A stretch of DNA of 64,000 nt. It comes from Paenibacillus sp. JZ16. GTDB taxonomy: Bacteria > Bacillota > Bacilli > Paenibacillales > Paenibacillaceae. The stretch covers positions 5,088,001-5,152,000 of the forward strand of contig NZ_CP017659.1 in assembly GCF_015326965.1 (NCBI RefSeq), written 5' to 3'. The stretch's first letter is position 1, and every line of letters starts with the position of its first letter. Below, piece by piece: positions 8,458 to 17,449 of this stretch. Both the position numbers and the translations under genes were made by a program. The notes under the pieces were generated by a model that was not told where the DNA came from, made no database searches, and saw nothing but the letters and a program-made list of their open reading frames with translations.

Positions 8458-10767
8458 TTATCTTGCGGCTTGGACCTCTCCAAATCCGTCGATGCTGTAC
8501 TCCTTGCCATTCACGTTCAGGACAGCCGGCGTATCCGTTTCGTTGACGATGATGGTTTCCTTGCCTTTGACGCTGACCTTCAGGCGGGAACCGCGGAACA
8601 TCACCTTGAAGGAGAAGGAAGACCAGTGACCTGGAATGAATGGATTCAAATGCAATACGCCGTCCTTCACGCGCAAGCCGCCGAAGCCATGCACAACGGA
8701 CATCCAGGTTCCCGCCATACTGGTTGTATGACAGCCGTCCTCGGTATCGTTGTTGTAGTTGTCCAGATCCAGGCGAGCTGTACGGAGGTACATCTCGTAC
8801 GCCTTCTCCTGGTACCCAAGCTCGCACGCGAGAATGGAGTGTACGCAAGGCGAGAGGGAGGACTCATGCACCGTGAACGGTTCATAGAAGTCGAAGTTGC
8901 GTTTTTTCGTAGCCAAGTCGTACTGGTCGCCAAGGAAGAACAAGCCTTGCAGCACGTCAGCCTGCTTAATGTACACCGAGCGCAGAATGCGGTCCCAGGA
9001 CCAGTTCTGATTGAGTGGCAGGTGGGCTGGATCCAATTCCTTCACAGGGACAAGCTCCTTGTTGAGGAATCCGTCCTGCTGCAGGAATACGCCGAGCTCC
9101 TCATCGACCGGGTAGTACATTTTGCTGATGATATCCTGCCATTTGGCCGTTTCGACATCCTGCAGCCCCAGCTTCGCCGCAAGCTCGGCATAGCGGGAAT
9201 TCTCGTTCTCTTTCAAATATTCGAGCACGTCAAGCGTGTATTCCATCGTCCAGCTGGCAATGCGGTTAGTATACCAGTTGTTGTTGACGTTGTTCTCGTA
9301 CTCGTTCGGACCGGTGACCCCGAGCATCATATACTGATCCTTCGCCGGCACGTAATTCACGCGCTCTTCCCAGAAGCGGGAAATTTCGACGAGCACTTCC
9401 AGACCGTATTGGCCGAGGTAAGAGAAGTCGCCGGTATAGTTTACATAGTTATAGATGGCATAGGCAATCGCGCCGTTACGGTGGATTTCTTCAAACGTAA
9501 TTTCCCACTCGTTATGGCATTCCTCGCCGTTCATCGTCACCATAGGATAGAGGGCGCCTTTGGTAAAGCCGAGCTTCTTGGCGTTTTCCTTCGCTTTTTC
9601 CAGGTGTTTATAACGATAGATCAGCAGGTTGCGCGAAATGCTGGCGTCCGCGGTGCTCAGGTAGAACGGCAGGCAATAAGCCTCGGTATCCCAGTAGGTG
9701 CTGCCGCCGTATTTTTCACCGGTGAAGCCCTTCGGCCCGATGTTCAGACGGTCGTCTTCGCCGCTGTAGGTTTGGTTCAGCTGGAAGATGTTGAAGCGGA
9801 TCGCTTGCTGGGCCGCCACATCGCCTTCAATGACGATATCGCTTTCCTTCCATTTGTCGCCCCACGCATCCGCCTGCTCCTTCAGCAGCATCTCAAATCC
9901 GGTTTCGACCGCCGGCTCCAGCACAGCACGTGCAGCATCCACCAATTCGCCGAATCCATGATTGCGGGATGTGACGTTGGCTACATATTTATAGATGGTG
10001 ATGGCTTCGCCTTCAGATACGGATACGTTTACGCGGTTCACCGCATACTTCTCTTTTTCCACCAGTTCGGCCTGAAGATCCAGCTTCGCGCCGTTCTTAA
10101 GGATGCTATATGACATGACGGAGGTCACATGGAAATCGAGTTTCTTGGTCTTTACGGTCAATGCGGCCGAGCCTTCCGCCGCTTCTTTGAATACCTCCAG
10201 CCAGAACTTCTCGTCATAGTTGGAGTCTTTGTTCTTCACATCGCCATCGAGATAAGGCGTAACCGTAAGTTCTCCAGCAAAATTGAGCGGAGTTACGGCA
10301 TATCGAATGGCGCCGATCTCGTGGCGAACAATGCTGACAAAACGGACAGCTTCAACTTTGAGCTCCTTGCCGTTTTCCATGACAGCGGTAAAGCTGCGGG
10401 AGAGGAAGCCTTCTTTCATATTCAGCTCGCGCACAAAATCCTTCACCGTGCATTTGGCCAGATCAAGCGGCGTGCCGTCGATTTCAATGCCGATGCCAAT
10501 CCAGTTGGTGCTGTTCAGCACTTTGGCAAAATATTCAGGATAACCGTTCTTCCACCAGCCTACACGGGTTTTATCCGGATAATACACGCCGGCCATATAA
10601 CTGCCTTGCAGGGAAGAACCGCTGTAGGATTCCTCGAAGTTGGCGCGCTGGCCCATAAATCCGTTACCAATACTGAAGATACTCTCCGAGATCTCATGCG
10701 TGTGAGGATCAAAGCCCTCCTCAATAATTGACCATTCATCAAGCTTTAAATATTGTTTCACAATCAT
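8458..10767 (-). CDS. malP: Maltose phosphorylase (GH65)
   Basis: A 769-residue glycoside hydrolase family 65 enzyme, full length for maltose phosphorylases (about 750-770). These split maltose with phosphate into glucose and beta-glucose 1-phosphate. The N-terminal start (SIFSIGNGFMGQRANFEE), the barrel segment STYWDTEAYCLP and the catalytic-acid segment GPNEYENNVNNN are all present. There is no signal peptide, so it is cytosolic. A beta-phosphoglucomutase gene 80 bases upstream on the same strand supplies the next step and strongly supports an inverting phosphorylase. Kojibiose or trehalose phosphorylase are alternatives within GH65. Confidence 0.88.
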   Translation of the reverse strand: MIVKQYLKLDEWSIIEEGFDPHTHEISESIFSIGNGFMGQRANFEESYSGSSLQGSYMAGVYYPDKTRVGWWKNGYPEYFAKVLNSTNWIGIGIEIDGTPLDLAKCTVKDFVRELNMKEGFLSRSFTAVMENGKELKVEAVRFVSIVRHEIGAIRYAVTPLNFAGELTVTPYLDGDVKNKDSNYDEKFWLEVFKEAAEGSAALTVKTKKLDFHVTSVMSYSILKNGAKLDLQAELVEKEKYAVNRVNVSVSEGEAITIYKYVANVTSRNHGFGELVDAARAVLEPAVETGFEMLLKEQADAWGDKWKESDIVIEGDVAAQQAIRFNIFQLNQTYSGEDDRLNIGPKGFTGEKYGGSTYWDTEAYCLPFYLSTADASISRNLLIYRYKHLEKAKENAKKLGFTKGALYPMVTMNGEECHNEWEITFEEIHRNGAIAYAIYNYVNYTGDFSYLGQYGLEVLVEISRFWEERVNYVPAKDQYMMLGVTGPNEYENNVNNNWYTNRIASWTMEYTLDVLEYLKENENSRYAELAAKLGLQDVETAKWQDIISKMYYPVDEELGVFLQQDGFLNKELVPVKELDPAHLPLNQNWSWDRILRSVYIKQADVLQGLFFLGDQYDLATKKRNFDFYEPFTVHESSLSPCVHSILACELGYQEKAYEMYLRTARLDLDNYNNDTEDGCHTTSMAGTWMSVVHGFGGLRVKDGVLHLNPFIPGHWSSFSFKVMFRGSRLKVSVKGKETIIVNETDTPAVLNVNGKEYSIDGFGEVQAAR

Positions 10768-10848
10768 CGGCTCCTTTGTTTTTAGGAAAAATGGTTGCAG
10801 TTCTATATGGGATGAAACTACCGGATGCCGTAAGCGTGTCGCATTCGC

Positions 10849-11499
10849 TTACAACTCCAGCAGACGATCCACCGTGAAACCTTCCAGGGAGGGAAGAACG
10901 ATGTTGGCGCGCCCCAAGGTTTCAGGCGACCCGATACCGACGCTCCGCATTCCTGCGCGGATGGCGGCTTCGATGCCGGCCTCGGCATCCTCGAATACGA
11001 CGCAGGCGTCAGGCCGGGCGCCAAGCTCGCGGGCTCCCATCGTAAATACCTCGGGATCCGGCTTCGCTTGGGCAGTCTTCGTTCCATCGATGATAGCGTC
11101 GAAATAAGGAGTCAGGCCGGTATTGTTCAGGATCAGCATCGCGTTCTTGCTGGCGGAGCCCAGCGCAACCTTGATGCCGCGGTCCTTCAGCGCTTGGATA
11201 AATTCGCGGGCTCCAGGCAAAATCTCGGATTCGTCCATGTTGGAAATATACTCGACATACCAAGCATTCTTCTTCTCGGCTAGCGCCAGCTTCGCGTCTT
11301 CATCGAGCGTAATTCCGCCAACCTCAAGCAGAATATCGAGGGAAGCCATGCGGCTTACACCCTTCAGGCGTTCATTGTCCTGCTCCGTAAATTCAAAGCC
11401 CAGCTCTCCGGCAAGACGCTTCCAGGCAATGTAGTGATACTTGGCGGTATCCACCAGCACGCCGTCAAGATCAAATAAACAAGCGGTTAGGTTTGACAT
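10849..11499 (-). CDS. pgmB: Beta-phosphoglucomutase
   Basis: A 216-residue HAD-superfamily enzyme. The nucleophile motif is LFDLDGVLVDT at the N-terminus, a conserved KVALGSASKN segment contains motif II, and VVFEDAEAGIEAA is the acidic motif. PgmB converts beta-glucose 1-phosphate, the product of maltose phosphorylase, into glucose 6-phosphate for glycolysis. I chose ATG 11499 because AAGGAGG ends six bases before it; the longer frame has an unconvincing N-terminus. A perfect CAAACGTTTG operator lies 26 bases upstream. Confidence 0.9.
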   Translation of the reverse strand: MSNLTACLFDLDGVLVDTAKYHYIAWKRLAGELGFEFTEQDNERLKGVSRMASLDILLEVGGITLDEDAKLALAEKKNAWYVEYISNMDESEILPGAREFIQALKDRGIKVALGSASKNAMLILNNTGLTPYFDAIIDGTKTAQAKPDPEVFTMGARELGARPDACVVFEDAEAGIEAAIRAGMRSVGIGSPETLGRANIVLPSLEGFTVDRLLEL

Positions 11500-11524
11500 G
11501 ATCATCCTCCTTAATGAATTAGTG

Positions 11525-11534
11525 CAAACGTTTG
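11525..11534. promoter_or_regulatory. LacI/CcpA-type operator before pgmB
   Basis: The sequence TGCAAACGTTTGAA contains the perfect 10-base palindrome CAAACGTTTG, the classic core of LacI/GalR-family and CcpA sites. It lies between the lacI-type gene and pgmB, overlapping the only space available for a pgmB promoter. Confidence 0.7.
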
Positions 11535-11546
11535 AACCAAGCTGCA

Positions 11547-11582
11547 AAAATAAAGGAAGCACCACGATGCTTCTTTATTTTG
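11547..11582 (-). terminator. Terminator after the LacI-family gene
   Basis: On the minus strand AAAATAAAGAAGCA pairs with TGCTTCCTTTATTTT with one bulge and a T-rich tail. It lies just after the regulator's stop codon. Confidence 0.65.
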
Positions 11583-11619
11583 ATAATACTTCGTGTATTC
11601 CGCCATGTTTATCCAAACC

Positions 11620-12654
11620 TTATGATTTCGGCAGCGAAAACATCGAGGATTCGCGGATCATCAACCGGTGCGGAATGATATAGCGGTGCGGCAGTATCGT
11701 GTTGTCATCGTTACGAATGGTCTGGATCAGCGCTTGCGAAGCGGTATAACCCAGGTTGTAAATACCGATGTCCACACTGCTCAGCGGCGGGGTCGATAGT
11801 TCGGTCAATGAGATGTTATTGAAACTGATAATGGACACATCTTCGGGAACCTTATACCCCAGCTCGTGCAGTCCTCTCAGCACGCCGAAGGATACAATAT
11901 CGTCAACAATAACAAGCGCCGTCGGACGTTCAGGCAGGTTCATGAAAAAGGACATGGCGCGATAGCCGCTCTCCTGAAGGAACTCGCCTTCGACAATCCA
12001 TTCTTTTCTCATCTCCAGATTGGCATCGGCAAGCGCTTTGCCATAGCCTTTCATCCTGTCCTGAGAGACGATCAGGTTAGGCGGGCCGCTGACAAAGCCG
12101 ATCCGTTGATGTCCAAGGGAGATCAGATGCTTGGTTGCATCATAGGCAGCCTGCACATTATCGGTATCGACGGATAACAGATCCGGGTATTTCTCGCTCC
12201 GGCCGACAAGCACGAACGGGTAGTTGTTGGACTTGAGAAAATCGACCACCTGATCGTCCTGCCTAGAGTACAGCAAAATGGCGCCGTCGACGCGGCGACC
12301 GTTAAGCAGCCGGGATACGGCTTCGACTTCTTCCTTCTCGTTGCCGCCCGAACTGAGAACGACGTCGTATCCGGAGCGGTTCGCTTGGGTGACGATCCCG
12401 CGGATCAGTTCCATGAAGAATAAGTTGAGGAACAATTCTTCCGCAGGTTTCGGCAGAATCACGCATATGCTTTCCGTCGTTTTGGAAACCAGGCTCTTGG
12501 CCATAATATTGGGATGGTAGCCCATTTCCTCCATGATCTCTTTTACCTTCCGCGAGGTTTCGCGGCTGATCCTAGGATGATTGGAAAGGACCCTTGAGAC
12601 GGTGGAGGGGGATACGCCCGCTCGTTTTGCGACATCTTTAATCGTTACAGACAT
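11620..12654 (-). CDS. LacI-family repressor of the maltodextrin locus (MalR-like)
   Basis: A 344-residue LacI/GalR regulator. The helix-turn-helix and hinge (TIKDVAKRAGVSPSTVSRVL, then NIMAKSL) occupy residues 3-60. A periplasmic-binding-protein-like sugar domain follows, with ICVILP, VDGAILLY, PFVLVGR and SVDTDNVQAAYDAT. Its position between pgmB-malP and a divergent secreted amylase, all with LacI-type operators, points to repression of the locus until maltose or maltodextrin binds. A site AACCGTTTG at 12672-12680, 18 bases before its own start, suggests autoregulation. The effector is inferred. Confidence 0.88.
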   Translation of the reverse strand: MSVTIKDVAKRAGVSPSTVSRVLSNHPRISRETSRKVKEIMEEMGYHPNIMAKSLVSKTTESICVILPKPAEELFLNLFFMELIRGIVTQANRSGYDVVLSSGGNEKEEVEAVSRLLNGRRVDGAILLYSRQDDQVVDFLKSNNYPFVLVGRSEKYPDLLSVDTDNVQAAYDATKHLISLGHQRIGFVSGPPNLIVSQDRMKGYGKALADANLEMRKEWIVEGEFLQESGYRAMSFFMNLPERPTALVIVDDIVSFGVLRGLHELGYKVPEDVSIISFNNISLTELSTPPLSSVDIGIYNLGYTASQALIQTIRNDDNTILPHRYIIPHRLMIRESSMFSLPKS

Positions 12655-13260
12655 AATAGGACCTCCAGTGGAACCGTTTGCGTTTTTTTGAAAATAAGAA
12701 AGCGACTACTGGAGTTCTCTCTAATTTCAGAAGAGTAACTTCCGCTAATCGCGGACCGTTCTTCTTTATTTAATTGTGGGTCTGTCAGGCCCTGAGTATA
12801 CATGATACCTATTGATTTAAAGCCATATTGATCCGGTTTGTTAAACGGTTTCACACTGCTATATTAACGTTAATCGATAGGCTTGTAAATACGTATCCAA
12901 GTCAGTCCAGCGCAAATATTTCACAAATACATCAAAAAAGAAGCAAGGGTTAGAAAACGGGAGAAAGTGCAGTGTTATAGTCAGAAAAGCCCGGAAAACA
13001 ACTTAAAACGGCATTGTGCAAACGATTTAACAAAACAAAGAAGTAAGTTATGATATGGATGGATAAAAACGAGCCGTCATCTACGGAAGAAGATGAATGT
13101 TAAGTTGAACCACGAAATGTAACCGTTTTACTGGGAAACAATGATGAAATCGAATACAAACGTTTGCGCTATTCTAAGATAGCTGTAGAGATCCATTTGA
13201 ATAGATAAGTGCAGCAACTGGATGAATTTCAGCTGCTGCAACGAACAGGAGGTAAACAAC
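12655..13260. promoter_or_regulatory. Divergent lacI / amylase control region
   Basis: A 600-base intergenic region with no convincing gene. It carries several LacI-type operator-like sites: AACCGTTTG (12672-12680), AAACGGTTT (12843-12851), GCAAACGATTT (13018-13028), TAACCGTTTTAC (13120-13131) and the perfect CAAACGTTTG (13157-13166). A candidate amylase promoter is TTAACA at 13027-13032 with TATGAT at 13049-13054, spacer 16; the 13018 site overlaps its -35 box. This would leave a long amylase leader of about 200 bases. Confidence 0.6.
13157..13166. promoter_or_regulatory. Perfect LacI/CcpA-type operator in the amylase leader
   Basis: CAAACGTTTG, identical in core to the site before pgmB, lies about 95 bases upstream of the amylase start and downstream of the likely promoter, where a bound repressor would block elongation or, as a cre site, mediate glucose repression. 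Confidence 0.7.
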
Positions 13261-14958
13261 GTGATACGTTCTACATGGGGAAAACGCAGGGCTCTGCCTA
13301 TATGGCTCGCTGTCTTTGCGCTTACGGGAAGTCTGCTGGCAGGCTGCAGCGGCACAGCGGCTCCGTCGCAAGAGGAGGCTAAGCCGCCGGCAGCCCCGGA
13401 AACAAAACAGCCGGATCCGAAAGCGCCCGAAGCAATGGAGACAGCGGAGGTGGATGAGCAGCCCTCCGACGTCTATTATGAGATCTTTGTACGCTCATTC
13501 TATGATTCCGATGGGGATGGGATCGGTGACTTACAAGGCGTCATTGAGAAGCTGGATTATCTGAATGACGGAAATCCGGAAACTTCAGAGGATCTTGGCG
13601 TGACGGGGATATGGCTGATGCCGATTAATCCTTCGCCGAGCTATCACGGCTATGATGTGACCGACTATCGTTCCATCCACCCGGACTACGGAACCCTAGA
13701 TGACTTTAAGAAGCTGCTTGCCGAAGCGGATAAGCGCGGAATCAAGATTATTATGGATTTGGTAGTCAATCACACAAGCACGGAGCATGCCTGGTTCCAG
13801 CAGGCTGCCAAAGACAAGGCTTCGGCAACCCGCGATTGGTACATATGGGCCGAGGATCAAGGGAGGACTCCTTCAGGAGCCAGCGCGGCAGGCAGCGACT
13901 CGCCATGGCATGAGATCAACGGGGCCCATTACATGGGCACGTTCTGGGGCGGGATGCCGGACCTGAACTTTGATCATCCCAAGGTCCGCGAAGAGATGAA
14001 GGATATCGGGAAGTTCTGGCTGGAGCTGGGTGTCGACGGATTCCGGATCGATGCAGCCAAACATATTTATGAGGATCTGATGTCCGATAAAGGCGAAGCG
14101 ACAACGGCTAAGAATACAGCATGGTGGCAGGAATTCCGCGCCAGCATGAATGAGGTGAATCCGGACGCTTATATTGTCGGGGAGATTTGGGATAATTCCG
14201 CTGCGGTCATTGCGCCGTATCTGGATAACGCGTTTGATTCCGGGTTCAACTTTAGCCTGGGCGAGAGCATCATCGGTGCCGCGATGAATGAAAAGGATAA
14301 CAATCTGGCCTTCACCCTGGAGCGGATGTATGGTTTGTTCAGCCAAGTATCGGGCGGCAAGTTTACGGATGCCGCATTCTTGACGAATCATGACATGAAC
14401 CGTGTCATGTCCCAGCTGAAGGACGATGAGAACCACGCCAAGATGGCCGCCGGCATTCTGCTGACCATGCCGGGCAATCCGTTTATTTATTACGGAGAAG
14501 AGATCGGGATGAAGGGAGCGAAACCGGACGAACAAATCCGCGAGCCGATGATCTGGTCCAATACGGGCAGCGATAAGGGGCAGACGACCTGGGAGCCGCT
14601 TAAGCATAATCGCGGCGATCAGGTGCAGGGCGTGGAACAGCAGATAGAAGACCCGGATTCTCTGCTGTCCCGTTACCGCACGCTGATCCGCTGGCGGAAT
14701 GATATGCCTGCGCTGAACAGCGGAACGATTGAATCCTTTGCTTCCGGCAATGGGCAGGTGATGGCTTATATCCGCCGTTCCCAAGACAACAAAGCCCTTG
14801 TTGTCCACAATCTGTCAAGCGAAGAGCAGACGGTTGATTTGGCAGCAAAGAGCGGGGAATCGCCGTTCCAATCCTTGTCGAAAACAACGGATGATAGAGC
14901 GGCATTAGACGGCAAAGGTTTAACACTGCCGCCTTATACAACCGTCATATTGGAGTAA
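13261..14958 (+). CDS. Surface-anchored alpha-amylase lipoprotein (GH13)
   Basis: A 565-residue GH13 enzyme. The signal peptide ends in a lipobox LLAGC (residues 25-29), followed by a proline/alanine-rich linker, so it is tethered outside the membrane. The four GH13 regions are intact: DLVVNHTS, GFRIDAAKHIY (nucleophile Asp), VGEIWDN (acid/base Glu) and FLTNHDMNRV (Asp). A DSDGDGIGD loop is a likely calcium site. It should cut starch-type glucans into maltodextrins for uptake and phosphorolysis by the neighbouring enzymes. AGGAGGT at 13247-13253 sets the start at GTG 13261; the earlier ATG at 13222 has no such site. Confidence 0.88.
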   Translation: MIRSTWGKRRALPIWLAVFALTGSLLAGCSGTAAPSQEEAKPPAAPETKQPDPKAPEAMETAEVDEQPSDVYYEIFVRSFYDSDGDGIGDLQGVIEKLDYLNDGNPETSEDLGVTGIWLMPINPSPSYHGYDVTDYRSIHPDYGTLDDFKKLLAEADKRGIKIIMDLVVNHTSTEHAWFQQAAKDKASATRDWYIWAEDQGRTPSGASAAGSDSPWHEINGAHYMGTFWGGMPDLNFDHPKVREEMKDIGKFWLELGVDGFRIDAAKHIYEDLMSDKGEATTAKNTAWWQEFRASMNEVNPDAYIVGEIWDNSAAVIAPYLDNAFDSGFNFSLGESIIGAAMNEKDNNLAFTLERMYGLFSQVSGGKFTDAAFLTNHDMNRVMSQLKDDENHAKMAAGILLTMPGNPFIYYGEEIGMKGAKPDEQIREPMIWSNTGSDKGQTTWEPLKHNRGDQVQGVEQQIEDPDSLLSRYRTLIRWRNDMPALNSGTIESFASGNGQVMAYIRRSQDNKALVVHNLSSEEQTVDLAAKSGESPFQSLSKTTDDRAALDGKGLTLPPYTTVILE

Positions 14959-14991
14959 GTCGGTCTCAGCTTGTCTACTACAGTGGAACAC

Positions 14992-15039
14992 AAAAAGACC
15001 GCGTACCCCCTTGGAAGGAGGGGGACTCGCGGTCTTTTT
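14992..15039 (+). terminator. Terminator after the amylase
   Basis: AAAAAGACCGCG ... CGCGGTCTTTTT with an inner CCCCC/GGGGG stem forms a long hairpin. It serves the amylase and possibly the convergent UvrA-like gene. Confidence 0.85.
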
Positions 15040-15082
15040 GCCGTTAGGATGCCTTCGCATGAGCCAAAAAAGGCCTAGATGT

Positions 15083-17350
15083 CTAGCCTTGAAACTGCCG
15101 TAAATATCTGGCTGTTAGGGAATGCGGGTTCTTCAGCAGATCGGCCGGTTTGCCGGAGAACAGGACATTCCCGCCGTCATGTCCCGCGCCGGGCCCCATG
15201 TCAATGATCCAATCCGCTTGGCTGATGATATCCAGGTTATGCTCAATCACAATGACCGTGCTGTTCTGAGCGACAAGTCGGTTGATGATGGACATAAGCC
15301 GCTCACAGTCGGACAGATGAAGGCCAGTTGAAGGTTCATCGAGCACATAAATTTCACCTTGCTTATCGAGCTCTGCCGCCAGCTTCACCCGCTGCCGTTC
15401 CCCTCCCGACAGCGTGCTTAAGGGCTGGCCGAGCGTCAAGTAACCCAGTCCAACATGCTCAATGCGCTGAAGCGCGGCCACGATACCCTGTTCCGTGAAA
15501 TAATCCAGCGCTTCGTCGGTGGTCATGGCGAGCACGTCACTGATGTTTCTACCGCGAAGTTGATAGCCCAGAACGTCATCATGAAAGCGGCGGCCCTGGC
15601 AGGCTTCGCAAACCGTAACCAGGCTGTCCATAAAAGCCAGATCCATCGTAATCGTGCCGGAGCCGTTACATACCGGACAAGCCCCCTTTGCGTTAAAGCT
15701 GAACAGGGAAGGACTTACCCGATTCTCGTTGGCGAACAGCTTGCGGATAGCATCAAAAATGCCGGTAAACGTCGCGATATTGGAGCGGTTGGATGCCTGG
15801 ATCATGTCCTGATTGATAATGACGGCCTCCGGATAAACGTTCGGCAGCACCTGGTTAATGAGTGTGCTTTTGCCTGACCCGGCAACGCCTGTTACCACGG
15901 TCAGCACCCCGGCGGGAATGCTCACGGATACCTGCTTCAGATTGTGAAGTGAGGCGTCTTTGATGCGCAGCCATCCAGCCGGCTCCCGGACCGCGGACTT
16001 TAAGCGGGTGCGTTGACTGAGATATTTACCTGTCAGGGTGTTGGCGTGCCGTAACCCTTCCGGGTCCCCCTCGTACACGATCGTACCGCCAGCGGTGCCT
16101 GCTCGCGGCCCCATATCTACAATATGATCCGCAATCCGGATGACGTCCGGATCATGCTCCACGATGATGACCGTGTTCCCCTTATCCCGAAGCTGTTGCA
16201 GCAGGCGGTTCATGTTATGCACATCGTGCGGATGCAGGCCAATGCTGGGCTCGTCAAAAATATACGTTAAATCCGTCAAGCTGCTCCCCAGCTGGCGCAC
16301 CATTTTGATGCGCTGGGACTCGCCTCCGGACAGTGTTGCGGTTTCCCGGTCCATCGTCAGGTAACCGATCCCGACCAGAAGTAGCTGCTCCAGCCGAGTG
16401 ATGCAGGTATCCACGACAGTTGCTGCCGCCGGATCCTCGATCGTCTGCAAAAAAGCGATCAGCTCATTGACCTGCATCCGTGCACAGTCGGCGATGGATG
16501 TGCCGTTGATTTTGCAGGAGAGCACCTCCTGATTCAGTCTCCCGCCATGGCATAACGGGCAGGCGGTCTCAGCCACCACTTGATCAATAGCTTCCCTGTA
16601 CGTCCTCGCATCCCGTGAATCCTTGCTCAGGAACGTCCGCTCCAACCGGGGTATAATGCCTTCATAATACGAGGTGGGCGGCCATTCCTCCGTTGGGCTC
16701 GGCGGTTTAAAACCGGTTTTGTACAGCAGCGTGTCCCATTCTTCCTCGGTGTAATCCTTCAATTTCTTATCATTATCAAACAGGCCTGTAGCGACATAAC
16801 GCTTCCAGCGGAACTCCCCCGGGCGGAATGTCGGGAACCGGATGGGGCCTTCGTTCAGCGATTTCTCCTTGTCGATCAAGTTCTCGATCCGAAAGCTGTT
16901 CACTTTGCCGAGTCCCTCGCAATGGGGGCACATGCCTTGAGGGTTGTTAAAGGAAAAGACGTCCGAATATCCGACAAAGGGCCGGCCTATTCGTGAGAAT
17001 AACAAGCGCAGCAAGGAATGGATATCGGTAATGGTTCCCACGGTTGAACGGGCATTGCCGCCGATTCTTTTCTGATTGACGACGATGGCCACCGACAGGT
17101 TTTCAACCGAATCCACCTCCGGCTGTCCGTAATGGGGGAGGCGATGGCGAATAAAGCTGGAATACGTCTCATTTAGCTGACGCTGGGATTCCGCGGCAAT
17201 CGTATCGAAGACCATGGCGGATTTGCCGGAACCGGACACACCGGTGAACACCGTGATTTGTTTTTTGGGGATCGAGAGGCTCACGTTACGCAGGTTTTTG
17301 TTGCGGGCACCATTAACCTTGATGGCCTGTTCCATAGGGTTGCACATCAT
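15083..17350 (-). CDS. Short UvrA-like ABC ATPase (UvrA2 / drug-resistance type)
   Basis: A 755-residue member of the UvrA family, about 200 residues shorter than canonical UvrA. Two ATPase modules are present: Walker A GVSGSGKSA and GVAGSGKST, signatures LSGGESQR and LSGGERQR, Walker B motifs IFDEPSIGLHP and VLDEPSTGLH. Zinc-type pairs CPHC, CPLC, CPVC and CEAC are also seen. The UvrB-binding insert appears to be missing. Such short UvrA homologues occur in antibiotic producers and bacilli and have been linked to resistance to DNA-binding drugs rather than core repair. It is divergent from a WYL regulator. AAAGGAG sets the start at 17350. Confidence 0.85.
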   Translation of the reverse strand: MMCNPMEQAIKVNGARNKNLRNVSLSIPKKQITVFTGVSGSGKSAMVFDTIAAESQRQLNETYSSFIRHRLPHYGQPEVDSVENLSVAIVVNQKRIGGNARSTVGTITDIHSLLRLLFSRIGRPFVGYSDVFSFNNPQGMCPHCEGLGKVNSFRIENLIDKEKSLNEGPIRFPTFRPGEFRWKRYVATGLFDNDKKLKDYTEEEWDTLLYKTGFKPPSPTEEWPPTSYYEGIIPRLERTFLSKDSRDARTYREAIDQVVAETACPLCHGGRLNQEVLSCKINGTSIADCARMQVNELIAFLQTIEDPAAATVVDTCITRLEQLLLVGIGYLTMDRETATLSGGESQRIKMVRQLGSSLTDLTYIFDEPSIGLHPHDVHNMNRLLQQLRDKGNTVIIVEHDPDVIRIADHIVDMGPRAGTAGGTIVYEGDPEGLRHANTLTGKYLSQRTRLKSAVREPAGWLRIKDASLHNLKQVSVSIPAGVLTVVTGVAGSGKSTLINQVLPNVYPEAVIINQDMIQASNRSNIATFTGIFDAIRKLFANENRVSPSLFSFNAKGACPVCNGSGTITMDLAFMDSLVTVCEACQGRRFHDDVLGYQLRGRNISDVLAMTTDEALDYFTEQGIVAALQRIEHVGLGYLTLGQPLSTLSGGERQRVKLAAELDKQGEIYVLDEPSTGLHLSDCERLMSIINRLVAQNSTVIVIEHNLDIISQADWIIDMGPGAGHDGGNVLFSGKPADLLKNPHSLTARYLRQFQG

Positions 17351-17410
17351 GAGGGCTCCTTTCTTGTATCGTTTTGACCTTGACACAGCAATAGCATATC
17401 TTATAAACAT

Positions 17411-17423
17411 GACAATTATTGTC
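17411..17423. promoter_or_regulatory. Palindromic operator between the UvrA-like and WYL genes
   Basis: GACAATTATTGTC is a perfect 13-base palindrome. It lies just after a candidate promoter for the WYL gene (TTGACA 17380-17385, TATAAA 17402-17407, spacer 16) and within the divergent promoter region. It is a good candidate binding site for the WYL regulator; this is inference. Confidence 0.5.
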
Positions 17424-17449
17424 TAGTTATAACGTGTGAGGTGGGTATT

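Noticed and set aside
8470..10113. A 547-codon open frame on the strand opposite the maltose phosphorylase gene
   Set aside because: It mirrors a GC-biased real gene, has no family features and no ribosome binding site; the opposite strand encodes a full-length, recognisable GH65 enzyme.
13873..14808. A 311-codon frame antisense to the amylase gene
   Set aside because: The sense strand has all four GH13 catalytic regions intact; the antisense product has no recognisable motif.
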